NCBI RefSeq assembly: GCF_019656215.1
Contig: NZ_BPLK01000004.1
Span: 62,001-126,000 of the forward strand
DNA length: 64,000 bases
Direction: 5' to 3'
Source of the DNA: Apilactobacillus zhangqiuensis
Lineage (GTDB): Bacteria; Bacillota; Bacilli; Lactobacillales; Lactobacillaceae
Shown piece after piece: positions 1 through 9,538 of this stretch. The position numbers and the translations under genes were made by a program. Below the pieces are notes generated by a model. The model had not been told where the DNA came from, did not search any database, and saw only the letters and a list, made by a program, of their open reading frames with translations. Positions within the stretch are counted from its first letter, which is position 1; each line of letters starts with the position of its first letter.

Positions 1-3000
1 TCCTTTGTACCGTAGTTAATTGGCATTCCATCTGAATGAGTAACCTTTAATTGGTATGTCTTGGAACCATCGGTAAAGACTTCACCAGTGTATGAATTCT
101 TGAACTTCACATCAGAAATGAAATCATATGGATAGTTTTCAACAACCTTAACGGAAGCATTGGTATTGACGTTACCCTTACCATCGCCCCAATCAACAGT
201 TTGAGTATCAGGATTGCTGATGTGGTATCCTTCGTGGTTACCACCTAGTGTAGCAACGTTTGATAAGTCTGAACTTGGTAGAATCTTACCAGTTGATTTA
301 TCAACATTGATTGATGCAGTACCATCAACCTTATTACCCTTTTCGTCGATCAATGTAGCGTTGGTAATTCTGGCGGTATCGTCTTCACTCTTAACTTGGT
401 AACCATTACCGGTCTTAATGACTGAAGTACCATTGTTAGCTTGATATGCATAACCATCTTGAGTAATGGTGTGAACTCCACCATCAGATGGTTGGTTCAA
501 TGTTAATGAACCATCGTCGTTTAACTTAGCGTAGATTGGTTGACTATTTAGTCTCTTACCATTTTCATCGGTAATTGTGGCTTCGTTAATCATAACGTTA
601 CCATTCTTATCGATTGGAAGAGTTTGAACGTGGTAACTTCCATCAGTGTTGATTGTGACTGGTGAGTTTGCCATTGCAACGTTTGTTCCATCGTCAGTCT
701 TGGTATTCTCAACAACAGTAACTGAACCATCATCGTGTCCTTGAACGCTCATGTTGGTAATTACCTTACCAGTATCCTTACTATTAACGTCATCAGCGTG
801 AGTAGTTGGTAGTGTGGTAATACCAGGTGTTAATACTGGAAGGCTGGTGTCGGTATCAGATGAAACATTGTCGTTACCAGTGAATCCTGGAACGTTAGAC
901 TTGATTGTCTTAGTGCCATCTGGATTGGTATGGATGATTGCTCCACCTTGAATTGTTCCACCGTTCTTACCAGCCTTAGCAGGAACGACTTGATCTTGTT
1001 GTTGAACTTGACTAGCAATGTGATAAGTAGTGGAGCCATCTGGGTTAACTACCGGAGTAATCTTGCTGCCCTTCTTGGCAACGTAGACATTACCCTTACC
1101 GTCTTCAACGGCAGTATCACTATTAACAGTTAGTGAACCGTCATCGTTTAGATGAGCCACAACTGGTTTAACAACACTGGTACCGTTAGTACCATCGTAA
1201 GAAGCATTGTTAATTGTGACAGTACCGTCTGGGTTTCTTGATAATGATTCGGCATGGTAAATACCATCGGCATTCTTGGTGACCTTAGCACCTGCTGGAA
1301 TGACGTACTTGCCGTCCTTTGAAGAAGTATTTGAAGTGACAGTCACACTACCATCGTCATGACCTTGGACTTGTAGTTGATCAGTAGTTGATCCAGTGTC
1401 TTGGCCATTTTGGTCATTGTGAACGCCGTCAATTGTTTCCTTAATTGGAGTTAGTTTAAATTGACTGGTGCTGGTGTTAGCAGGAATTACTTCGCTCTTT
1501 TGATCGTTATCCAAACCGAATCCAGCAACGTTAGATGTAACTGTCTTTACACCTGTCTTAGGGTCATAAGTAACGGTTGCACCATTGTTAATTACTGGAC
1601 CGTTAGCTCCGGCGATTGCTGGAACATCTTTTCTAATCTTGTGTCCAACAGTTTGAACGTGGTATTTAGTAACACCATTATTAACTGTCTTTTCAACGAT
1701 TGTGTTGGCCTTAGCAGTGTAGGCATCGTTATTGTTACCAACTAATGTGGTATCGTTAACAACATTAATCTTGCCATCTGGACCAACGATTCCTTTAATG
1801 GTTCCGGTCAATCCGGTGTCTTTATCCTTATGCATAAAGTGAACATTTTTTATTGTGACGGTTTGATCAGTTGAATTGTATGGTAGTCCATCAACACTTG
1901 GTTGGTTTTGTCCATTGCTAGAAACAACTGAACCTGCGGGGATGATGTATGAACCATCGGAACTAGTTGTATTCTTAGTAACGACTTGGCTGCCATCAGC
2001 ATTCGTATTAACAGGAAGATTGCTGATAGTTGAATTGGTCTTTTGACCGTCTGTTGTAACGGCAACGTTACCCATGCCAATCAATTGACCAGTGGTGTTG
2101 TAACCACCACCAATAGTGTTTGGTGTATTTGGTTGAATGGTTTGACCTGGGTTGATTTGGTAGGTATTACCATCACTTCCGGTAACAACACCGTTGTTTG
2201 GTACCTTAGTGATTGTGGTATTACCGTTTGCATCACCACTGACAGTTACATTGACAGACTTGTTAATGACATTGCCATTACCGTCAGTCACTGAAATGTT
2301 AGTTTGAGAAGTTGTTGGTGTAACAATGTATTTGTCTTGACCGTTGTACTTCTTAGCTGTTGATGATGTGAAACCAGGATTGTCAGGTGTTACGAAAGGT
2401 TTACCGTTACCGGTATTGGCGTTGTAAGTACCCTTACCGACACTTGAACCATTGGCGGTTACTACATCAACTGTTTGTTGGTCAACTGGCGTACCATCTG
2501 GAAGCAATGATAGGTAGTAGTAATCTGAATCGTTACTATTTGAAGCAACGTGAACCAAGACATCCTTGTTTGCTGTTAGCACGTTATTGATTGTGTACTT
2601 GTTACCATCGCTATCAGTAATCTTAGCAACTGGTTTAGTAGTGTCTGTATTATCAGCAACAACACCATCTGATTGTTGATCAGATAATGCTGTAATGTCG
2701 ATGTATACAGGTTTCTTATCTTGTTTTCTTGAGTCATTGTGACCAGTGATTAGAACGTTTACAACCTTATTAGTGTCTTGACCGGTCAAAGCATTGTAAA
2801 TGTGAACATTGACTGCTTGAGGGGTGTTATTAGTTGTAACGTTAAATGAAGTATCCTTGTCATTTTGTTGAGGATTGTATCCTGGCAAATCAGGAGTTAC
2901 CACCATATGACCATCCTTGTCATAGCTAATGGTTCCCGAGAATGGAAGAATTGTGCCATCTTCACGTTGGATTGGCACCTTATCACCGGTATTGTAATTA

Positions 3001-6000
3001 AATGCTTTCTTAGCAACGTTAATGATTGGGGTGTAATTACCTTGACTATCCTTATTCAAGTCAATTGCACTACCGGCAGTAACAGTGTAGCTAATGTGCT
3101 TGCCGCTTGCGTCTTGCATACCGACAAATCCGCCGTTAACAACACTGGTAATGCGAGAAGTACCATCTTCGTTACCTTGAACCATGACGGTCGCAGTTCC
3201 GACCTTTTGACCAGAATCTTGATCGATAATGTCCACGTTGGTTTGAACCGGTGAGGTCGCAGGTTCTAAGATAGCATCACCGTTGCCATCGAATTGTGCG
3301 TTAGGAGATGGTGCGAACCCAGGCATGTTAGCAGTTGCTTGTTTTCCACCTGAAGCATTTGCTGAGATGGTAGCACCACCCTTGATTGAGTTACCTGAAT
3401 CAGTTATCGCATTTACTTGTTCAGTACCAACGTAACTTGGGGTAACGTAAACATTGAAATTACCTGGATCACTCATATCAGGAGCAATTGCAGTTCCGGT
3501 TGTCACAGTGTATCCATTGTGTCCATTTGTCAATGTCGCGTTGCTTGGTGAATCAATTGATGTAATGTATGAATTACCATCTGAATTACCTTGAACGTGA
3601 ACGGTCATAGTACCAATTTTATCACCTGTATTAGCATCTAAAACATTAATAGTTGTTTGAACCGGACTCTTTGAAGGAGTCAAGATAGCACTACCAGTGG
3701 CATCTATTTTGGCTGGTGTACTGCCATCAAAACCAGGCATGTTAGATACTGATGTCTTAACGCCATCTTTGGTCTTAATCGTAGCTCCTGCAGTAATATC
3801 GTTACCCTTATCAGTAACCGCTTCTACAGAGTAATCAGCTACAGGTGCTGGTTTAGCAACAATTGATGCAGTGACTTTTCCAGCATTGTATTGAGGAGTT
3901 AAAACATCACCCTTATTGACCGCGTATTTATTACCGACACTGTCTCTGAATTCAGATTGAGTGTTCACTCCAACAACATATGAATGACCATCGTTATTAC
4001 CTTGAACATCAACTTGAACGACACCAACGTGACTACCATCAACACTACTAATTACGGGAACGGTAATACGAACTGGAGAAGCTGATGGTGTAACAACAGC
4101 ACTATTTCCCTTCATTTGACCTGGGTTACTTCCATCAAAACCAGGCATACCAGGTTTAATCGTCAATGTGCCATCACTATTAATAACGGTTGCACCACCA
4201 TCGACGGCGACGCCATCTTGGGTAATGGCTGGAGTCTTAGTAATAACATCATTATCAACTTGACCTTCAGCATAAACGATGACATTTCCAGAATTATCAG
4301 TGTAAGCCTTAACGTTGTCACCAACACTTACCTTGTACTTCTTGCCATCGTCAGTCTTATAGATACCTCTACCCTTGATATCGGTAATCTTTGAAGTACC
4401 ATCATTTTGACCTTGAGCAGATGCTTCAATAAAGACTGGTTTATTGTTAACCATTAATTGAGTAGTGGTACCTGGTTGATATACTGGAATCTTGACACTA
4501 ACCGGGTTAGCAGATGGCTTAACGACATCTTTTTGATTAGCACCTGTTCCTGTGGTTTGAGTATTGGCAGATGAATCGAAACCTGGTAGGTAGGTAACTG
4601 TATGAAGACTACCATCAGCATCTTGGCGTCTGTATCCACCTTGATCAACAGTGCTACCTGAAGGAGTAACAACGTTTACGAACTTCTTATCACTATTACC
4701 AGTTAGTTGAACGTGGTAAGTTGGATTACCCTTTGCATCGGTAACAATCCCAATCTTGGTCTTGTTATCAATGGTGTATTGCAAACCATCGTTCTTACCA
4801 GATGAAACGTTAACTGTCTGTACAGCATTAACAGTACCATCACTATTACCCTTGACTTGAACTGATGCGGTTAAGCCGGTTGGGTTACCATTAGCATCAT
4901 CGATGTAAACAGTAGCGGTACCTACAGCTGGTTGAACGGTGTACATTCCATAACCATCTGCGTTTAGACCATTATTATTGGCTGAAACGGCAAAACCAGG
5001 AAGTTGTGGTGTAATTGAAATTACGTTTCCAGTTGACTTATCAACCTTAGCAATCCCCTTAAATGGAATCTTAGTTCCTGAAGGAGTATCGATTGGTAGT
5101 AATGCTCCATCTTGGACGAATTGAACATCTGGAACAAAGATATCATAAGTTGATTTATCGTATTGCTTCATTGGAGTTTGTGATAAATCAAGAGTGTAAC
5201 CCTTGTTATTGTTGGATACATCACTGGCTAACTTGGTAAATGCGGTCTTTGCTTGGTAGTTGGAAGTATCGTATGAACCGTTATTTAAAATGGCATCGAC
5301 TGGCATCTTAGCAATACCAACTAATCTAGTCTTGTCACCGTTAGAAGCGATAACTCTGACTGTTGCAAAACTTGTTTCCTTATTGTTTGCATCTGCACCA
5401 CTGTATGATGAATCATCGAATGGTGTGATGTTTTGATTATTAATTAGGTATTCACGATATTCTGGGCTTGGTAGTGGATCACTTGAAGTCTTATTAGTGT
5501 AGTATTGAGCTTCGTTGGTATCACGATCGCTTAAGTGGTTCAAAATACCACTAATGTTCTTCAAGAAACCTTGTGCAGTAGGCATTGCGGCAATTGAGTG
5601 CATATCGTTATCAGGACCGTAGTTACCCTTTAGCTTAAGTTCTTGTCCATTGTCTAGACGAGTCCAAACACTGTTGAAACCTTCAACGTTAGTTTGGTAA
5701 CTGTTGTTACCAGGACGAAGTGAACTTGAAACACTGGCAATTGGTTGATATGCAGGTCCTTGCCAATCTGCCAAACCAGTTTGCATGAATGTATTCAAAC
5801 GAATTCCGACAGTATCGATTGGCTTAGTACCTAAATCAATATCACCGTTGAATTGAATGCTACCATCACTTAGTGTAGTTGAATTGCTTGGATTCAAAGT
5901 GATGGTTTGGGCTAATGTTTCATTATTGTTATTAGCCTTGTACATATTGCGGTAGACATCACCGTTATTTGACTTAGCATCAAATGAACCTGTAACGTAG

Positions 6001-9000
6001 TGAACTTCTACTTGGTGTTCCTTAGCATCGTCACCAGGATTATTTAATGTTGCTTCAAACTTAGCGTGGTAGTGACCGTTGGCATCTTGATATGTTTGAA
6101 TGTTGTGGTCAAATTCAATTGATGGAGAACCAGAAAAGTCGATAGATGTATCATTTCTGGCGTTTTGTCCTGAAATAACCTTTGGTGTATTACCATTAAA
6201 TGCTTCGTTAATTCTCTTAACAATGTTTTGGTTATCAGACATCCCCGCAACAGTTTGTCCTAATGCCTTAGCGATATTAATGATGATGTTTGGTAGATCA
6301 GGATCATTAATATTCTTAAGCTTGTTAGCAAGTTCTCTCTTACTCATCCCTGCTAAATCAGCAAATGTGCTTCCACTTAGGTAAGCTTTTTGTGTGTTTA
6401 ATGCATTTTGATTATTAGTATCATTCAAGTAGTAGGTTGAATTAATTGCTCTGTTAACATCATTCTTCCAGACGTTGGCAATCGCAGTATTAATTTCAGC
6501 TTGGGTTGGATTATCACCGTTTTTAGCCTTTTCTGGGTTATAAGCACCACTACGGTTAGGATCTGGGTTAACAATGTTACCGTTTAAGACTTGATCACTG
6601 TAGTCTTGCTTACTTGCGATAATGTCTTCATACAATTGAACAAAGTATTGTAAGTAGTTAAATGCTTGATCGAAGCTGACATTGTTAACAGTCACACCTG
6701 TATCTGGCACTTCACCCCAGGTGTATGGATAACTGAAACTAAAGCGTTTCTTACTACTATCAGAACCGGATGGCTTGTATCCGTTAGTGGTTCCGTTAAT
6801 ATCTTGGAAAATTTCACTACTGTTGAAACTGTCATCGTTTTCACCCAGTGCAGTACCATTACGACGATAGTGATAGATGTATGGGTTCAATAGGTAACCA
6901 CTATTAGTCTTAATACTTGCGATGTTTCCTTGGTCCAAAATAGCACCGAAAACATCAATTGAAGAAAGACTTAACTTTGGACCGGCAGCTCCCATTGAAG
7001 AACCAGGAGTAACGTTTAGTGTTAAGTTAAACTTCTTTGGGTTAAATGCAACGATTGGTAGGAAGGCAACACGAATTGGGTGATCCTTTGAACCAGTATT
7101 CATGTTGACATTTAGTGTCCCGTTTTGAAGAACTACAATCTTACTGCTTGATTGGTTTCTACGACCACCGGTAGTCATGGTTGAATATGGACCATAAATA
7201 AAGGCGTTGTACAAACCGGCATTGGCAGTGGTTGGAATCTTAGCATCAACGTTGAATGCACCACCACTTAGGATTTGCATTCCGTGACCTAGCCAAACAA
7301 CGGCATCTGCTCGCTTGTTGTTCCATCCACTGGCAACAGAGGATGTGTTATTTGGACCATTAACCAAGTTGGAGTTCAAAGCAGTTGGTGTAACACCATC
7401 TGGAACAACTAAGTTAACGGTACCTTTGATAACGATATTTCCGCTATCACCTGATCCGGTATCGGCCGGATTATTAACGTTTCCAACACGAATACCATTG
7501 GTATTATTACTCAAAGTAATGTTTACCTTGGCACCCTTGTGGACGTTAATGTTGTTGTTAGCAACAATTCCATAACTAGGCATCATAGTAGAATCGATGT
7601 AGTTAGTCTTTACAGTCTTTCCCCAACTCTTTTGGTAAACGTAGTTATCAATTTCAACCGGGTTCAAGTTAACGTTGGCGTTTTCTTGGAACACGATGTA
7701 GTTAGCCATCAATGAGTTAAAGGCATATTGACCGTTTTCACCGACGACAAACTTACCACCGGATGGGTTCAAGTTCTTGTATGTTTCTGCATATGTAATC
7801 ACACCATTGTTTGTGGTTGCATCAGAGGCATAGACATTAGCACCTAATACATAGTTACCATTACCATTATTTGGATTGAATAGATTGTCAAAGGTATTGT
7901 TATATCTGACGTTATCGTATTCAACGAATCCATTTCCGTTTACAACGTATGGATTAGCTAAGCTAGTAACATTTTGAATCTTAACAACAGAAGTGCTGTC
8001 AGATTTGTTAAATGTGTATGTTCCACCTAGTGAGAATTTATTTTGACCATCAATTACTAGGTTCCCTAGGTTAGTAACAGTTCCACTGGAGTTAATGTTG
8101 TTAGTTAAAACAATCTTTTGGATACTGTTGGTTCCTGAAGCAACCATGGCACTATTAAATTGATTGTTGTTATTAGCGTAAACGATTCCATTATTGAAGT
8201 CGTTTACCATCTTGTTAAATGTTGTCTTGTATTGAGCAGCACTGGTATCAGTGTTGTTTTCTGGCACATTTTTATCATCTGGTTTGGCGTCATATCCAGA
8301 TACGTTAAACTTATCTTTTGAATCAAATTGTTGGTTTAATGCGTTTCTAACACCCATGTATGCATTATCGTACATTGATTGTAGACCGGAATCGGCACTA
8401 GGACGATTGCTTCCTTGGGTGTAATCGTCTGATCCAGAAGTTGTCGCATCGTTGAATGCGGCATCGGCAGTCTTTCTAAAATCAACACCATACTTGTAAG
8501 CGATGTATAGCATTGATGAAGTATTAGCTGCAGCCTTCTTAATATCGTCGATTGATGAATTGGCCATGTTGTCTGAAACACTCTTGGATTGATCAGCATT
8601 GACCCCTTCGTAAGCAGCACTGTATAGTTCCTTGCTGTTGTTGTCAGTTATATCATCATTATCGGCCTTACGATTACTGTAAGCATCGTTGACACCTTGA
8701 TTAATTGATTGGGTATATTGCTTGTTAGCATCATTTGAATCTTTAGTGTTACCTTGTAAATGTTTTTGGTAATTAGTGGCATCGTTAGCGGATTGGTTGT
8801 TAACAATGTCAGTAGTTTGATTTTGATTATTGGATTGATCGGTTGCACCTAAACGATTTGATAGCTTCTTGTCGCTGTTATCATTTTGGCTTTGGTTATC
8901 GTTATTGTTGGTTGATTGACCATTATCCTTGTTTGCATCATTTTGATTTTGTTGATCATTATTTGATGCAGTTTGCTTATTATCATCAGATTGTTGGTTT

Positions 9001-9212
9001 GATGACTGTCGATTGTTATTAGGTTGAACAACTTCAGTATTGTTCTTGGTAGTATCATCAGCATGAGCAGAAACTCCGTGTGACATTAATGCCAGTGAAG
9101 TTCCACCTAGAAAAGCAAATGAAGCTAATGAGACGACAACCCATTGTTTCTTTACTTTTCGTAGAATCTTTTTATCATTGGTTTTTTGAAATTCATTCTT
9201 ATTGTATTGCAA
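1..9212 (-). CDS. Giant secreted surface protein A with pectate-lyase-like head and beta-rich repeats (3' end off the window)
   Basis: The frame is open from a TTG start at 9212 to base 1 (at least 3,070 codons). I checked that the reading phase agrees at 9212, near 5050 and at the left edge. The TTG start is chosen because it gives the MQYNKNEF start shared with genes B and C and has AGGGGAGGG 6 nt upstream. Residues 1 to ~52 form a long signal peptide: a basic region (KKILRKVKKQW), a hydrophobic core and probable cleavage after SAHA. Residues ~55-160 are an Asn/Gln/Asp/Ser linker. About 338-838 form a pectate-lyase-like beta-helix region. From ~1425 come ~138-aa and then ~208-aa beta-rich repeats ('VQGN.DG', 'PGFDGS'). 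These differ from the helical repeats of the neighbouring genes. The C-terminus is not visible. The probable role is adhesion or a cell-surface fibre; no enzymatic motif was recognised. The gene has its own upstream region and follows gene B's terminator. Confidence 0.93.
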   Translation of the reverse strand, partial: MQYNKNEFQKTNDKKILRKVKKQWVVVSLASFAFLGGTSLALMSHGVSAHADDTTKNNTEVVQPNNNRQSSNQQSDDNKQTASNNDQQNQNDANKDNGQSTNNNDNQSQNDNSDKKLSNRLGATDQSNNQNQTTDIVNNQSANDATNYQKHLQGNTKDSNDANKQYTQSINQGVNDAYSNRKADNDDITDNNSKELYSAAYEGVNADQSKSVSDNMANSSIDDIKKAAANTSSMLYIAYKYGVDFRKTADAAFNDATTSGSDDYTQGSNRPSADSGLQSMYDNAYMGVRNALNQQFDSKDKFNVSGYDAKPDDKNVPENNTDTSAAQYKTTFNKMVNDFNNGIVYANNNNQFNSAMVASGTNSIQKIVLTNNINSSGTVTNLGNLVIDGQNKFSLGGTYTFNKSDSTSVVKIQNVTSLANPYVVNGNGFVEYDNVRYNNTFDNLFNPNNGNGNYVLGANVYASDATTNNGVITYAETYKNLNPSGGKFVVGENGQYAFNSLMANYIVFQENANVNLNPVEIDNYVYQKSWGKTVKTNYIDSTMMPSYGIVANNNINVHKGAKVNITLSNNTNGIRVGNVNNPADTGSGDSGNIVIKGTVNLVVPDGVTPTALNSNLVNGPNNTSSVASGWNNKRADAVVWLGHGMQILSGGAFNVDAKIPTTANAGLYNAFIYGPYSTMTTGGRRNQSSSKIVVLQNGTLNVNMNTGSKDHPIRVAFLPIVAFNPKKFNLTLNVTPGSSMGAAGPKLSLSSIDVFGAILDQGNIASIKTNSGYLLNPYIYHYRRNGTALGENDDSFNSSEIFQDINGTTNGYKPSGSDSSKKRFSFSYPYTWGEVPDTGVTVNNVSFDQAFNYLQYFVQLYEDIIASKQDYSDQVLNGNIVNPDPNRSGAYNPEKAKNGDNPTQAEINTAIANVWKNDVNRAINSTYYLNDTNNQNALNTQKAYLSGSTFADLAGMSKRELANKLKNINDPDLPNIIINIAKALGQTVAGMSDNQNIVKRINEAFNGNTPKVISGQNARNDTSIDFSGSPSIEFDHNIQTYQDANGHYHAKFEATLNNPGDDAKEHQVEVHYVTGSFDAKSNNGDVYRNMYKANNNNETLAQTITLNPSNSTTLSDGSIQFNGDIDLGTKPIDTVGIRLNTFMQTGLADWQGPAYQPIASVSSSLRPGNNSYQTNVEGFNSVWTRLDNGQELKLKGNYGPDNDMHSIAAMPTAQGFLKNISGILNHLSDRDTNEAQYYTNKTSSDPLPSPEYREYLINNQNITPFDDSSYSGADANNKETSFATVRVIASNGDKTRLVGIAKMPVDAILNNGSYDTSNYQAKTAFTKLASDVSNNNKGYTLDLSQTPMKQYDKSTYDIFVPDVQFVQDGALLPIDTPSGTKIPFKGIAKVDKSTGNVISITPQLPGFAVSANNNGLNADGYGMYTVQPAVGTATVYIDDANGNPTGLTASVQVKGNSDGTVNAVQTVNVSSGKNDGLQYTIDNKTKIGIVTDAKGNPTYHVQLTGNSDKKFVNVVTPSGSTVDQGGYRRQDADGSLHTVTYLPGFDSSANTQTTGTGANQKDVVKPSANPVSVKIPVYQPGTTTQLMVNNKPVFIEASAQGQNDGTSKITDIKGRGIYKTDDGKKYKVSVGDNVKAYTDNSGNVIVYAEGQVDNDVITKTPAITQDGVAVDGGATVINSDGTLTIKPGMPGFDGSNPGQMKGNSAVVTPSASPVRITVPVISSVDGSHVGVVQVDVQGNNDGHSYVVGVNTQSEFRDSVGNKYAVNKGDVLTPQYNAGKVTASIVAKPAPVADYSVEAVTDKGNDITAGATIKTKDGVKTSVSNMPGFDGSTPAKIDATGSAILTPSKSPVQTTINVLDANTGDKIGTMTVHVQGNSDGNSYITSIDSPSNATLTNGHNGYTVTTGTAIAPDMSDPGNFNVYVTPSYVGTEQVNAITDSGNSIKGGATISANASGGKQATANMPGFAPSPNAQFDGNGDAILEPATSPVQTNVDIIDQDSGQKVGTATVMVQGNEDGTSRITSVVNGGFVGMQDASGKHISYTVTAGSAIDLNKDSQGNYTPIINVAKKAFNYNTGDKVPIQREDGTILPFSGTISYDKDGHMVVTPDLPGYNPQQNDKDTSFNVTTNNTPQAVNVHIYNALTGQDTNKVVNVLITGHNDSRKQDKKPVYIDITALSDQQSDGVVADNTDTTKPVAKITDSDGNKYTINNVLTANKDVLVHVASNSNDSDYYYLSLLPDGTPVDQQTVDVVTANGSSVGKGTYNANTGNGKPFVTPDNPGFTSSTAKKYNGQDKYIVTPTTSQTNISVTDGNGNVINKSVNVTVSGDANGNTTITKVPNNGVVTGSDGNTYQINPGQTIQPNTPNTIGGGYNTTGQLIGMGNVAVTTDGQKTNSTISNLPVNTNADGSQVVTKNTTSSDGSYIIPAGSVVSSNGQNQPSVDGLPYNSTDQTVTIKNVHFMHKDKDTGLTGTIKGIVGPDGKINVVNDTTLVGNNNDAYTAKANTIVEKTVNNGVTKYHVQTVGHKIRKDVPAIAGANGPVINNGATVTYDPKTGVKTVTSNVAGFGLDNDQKSEVIPANTSTSQFKLTPIKETIDGVHNDQNGQDTGSTTDQLQVQGHDDGSVTVTSNTSSKDGKYVIPAGAKVTKNADGIYHAESLSRNPDGTVTINNASYDGTNGTSVVKPVVAHLNDDGSLTVNSDTAVEDGKGNVYVAKKGSKITPVVNPDGSTTYHIASQVQQQDQVVPAKAGKNGGTIQGGAIIHTNPDGTKTIKSNVPGFTGNDNVSSDTDTSLPVLTPGITTLPTTHADDVNSKDTGKVITNMSVQGHDDGSVTVVENTKTDDGTNVAMANSPVTINTDGSYHVQTLPIDKNGNVMINEATITDENGKRLNSQPIYAKLNDDGSLTLNQPSDGGVHTITQDGYAYQANNGTSVIKTGNGYQVKSEDDTARITNATLIDEKGNKVDGTASINVDKSTGKILPSSDLSNVATLGGNHEGYHISNPDTQTVDWGDGKGNVNTNASVKVVENYPYDFISDVKFKNSYTGEVFTDGSKTYQLKVTHSDGMPINYGTK
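100..1450 (-). repeat. Two ~208-aa repeats in protein A
   Basis: The motif VQGHDDGSVTV is encoded at ~1351 and again at ~727 (624 nt, 208 aa). LNDDGSLT is encoded at ~1138 and ~511 (627 nt, 209 aa). Intervening motifs (YHV or YHAESL, TVNNA or TVMINEA-like strands) also recur. Compositionally this is a second, longer beta-rich repeat class that follows the ~138-aa class. Whether it continues beyond the left edge cannot be seen. Confidence 0.75.
2850..4945 (-). repeat. About five tandem ~138-aa beta-rich repeats in protein A
   Basis: Units start with a 'TPS.SPV' strand, followed by G....V.VQGN.DG.S.ITS, then GATI and MPGFDGS. Equivalent anchor bases lie near 3241, 3655, 4067 and 4496, giving spacings of 414, 411-412 and 429 nt (137-143 aa). 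A first, more divergent unit begins near 4945. The Gly/Asp turns and alternating hydrophobic residues suggest Ig-like or beta-grasp stalk domains. I do not recognise the family by name. Confidence 0.8.
6700..8200 (-). other. Pectate-lyase-like (beta-helix) adhesive region of protein A
   Basis: At about residues 338-838 the sequence begins with a NNNNQFNSAM motif matching QFDAVM in protein B and QFDGIM in protein C. It continues with short alternating hydrophobic strands ending in Asn/Gly turns (for example KIVLTNN, LVIDGQN, INVHKGAKVNIT). This pattern is typical of right-handed beta-helices and of the 'pectate lyase-like adhesive domain' annotated in many lactobacillus surface proteins. It is more divergent than the equivalent region in B and C. 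A sugar-binding or adhesive role is inferred; I saw no catalytic Ca/Arg set. Confidence 0.65.
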
Positions 9213-9218
9213 AGAAAG

Positions 9219-9227
9219 CCCTCCCCT
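9219..9227 (-). promoter_or_regulatory. Ribosome-binding site of gene A (supports the TTG start)
   Basis: AGGGGAGGG on the minus strand lies 6 nt before the TTG at 9212-9210. No ATG in the frame sits at a suitable distance, so this site decides the start. Confidence 0.8.
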
Positions 9228-9500
9228 GTTATTTATTGACTCTCTAAATCCTTAATTTAGTGTTTTATACAAACAGAACATCTAAATTAACCAATTTTAA
9301 AAGTTGAAGCTCGTTAAATTGGAACAAAAAATTCAAATAAAAGCCTCAAACGACCCAATCACGTTTAAAAATTCCTCGTTTTATGCTTATTAAATCAACG
9401 TTCTCAAGCTTCACAACTTAATTCTACTACTAGCATAAGTTTTAGTTAATTCATCTCGTATAGACTTAAGAAAAATTTAAAATTTATGAACAATATGTAC

Positions 9501-9535
9501 AAAAAAGACCTAGCAAAATTGCTAGGTCTTTTTTT
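9501..9535 (-). terminator. Intrinsic terminator of gene B
   Basis: A perfect 8-bp stem, GACCTAGC / GCTAGGTC, with a 6-nt loop lies at 9507-9528. It is flanked by A6 (9501-9506) and T7, giving a U-run in the minus-strand transcript. It begins a few bases after gene B's TAG stop (9541-9539). The flanking A and T runs make it potentially bidirectional. Confidence 0.92.
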
Positions 9536-9538
9536 CGA

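Larger units (their letters stand above)
9213..9538. other. Intergenic region between genes B and A
   Basis: This 326-bp AT-rich stretch has no plausible gene. It holds gene B's terminator (9501-9535), a CTTAA/TTTAA-type element (9465-9481) and gene A's ribosome-binding site (9219-9227). A weak promoter candidate for A is TATAAA at 9269-9264 with TTGGTT at 9294-9289, separated by a 19-nt spacer. That spacing is poor, so the true promoter is uncertain. The leader of A would be around 50 nt from that promoter. Confidence 0.6.

Noticed and set aside
6700-8200. Active pectate lyase
   Set aside because: Only the beta-helix-like strand pattern is visible. I could not point to catalytic or calcium-binding residues, and the domain context is adhesive.
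1-9212. Possibility that gene A is a broken or frameshifted relic
   Set aside because: The reading phase agrees at the start, in the middle and at base 1, and the translation is coherent without stops. It is simply cut by the window edge.
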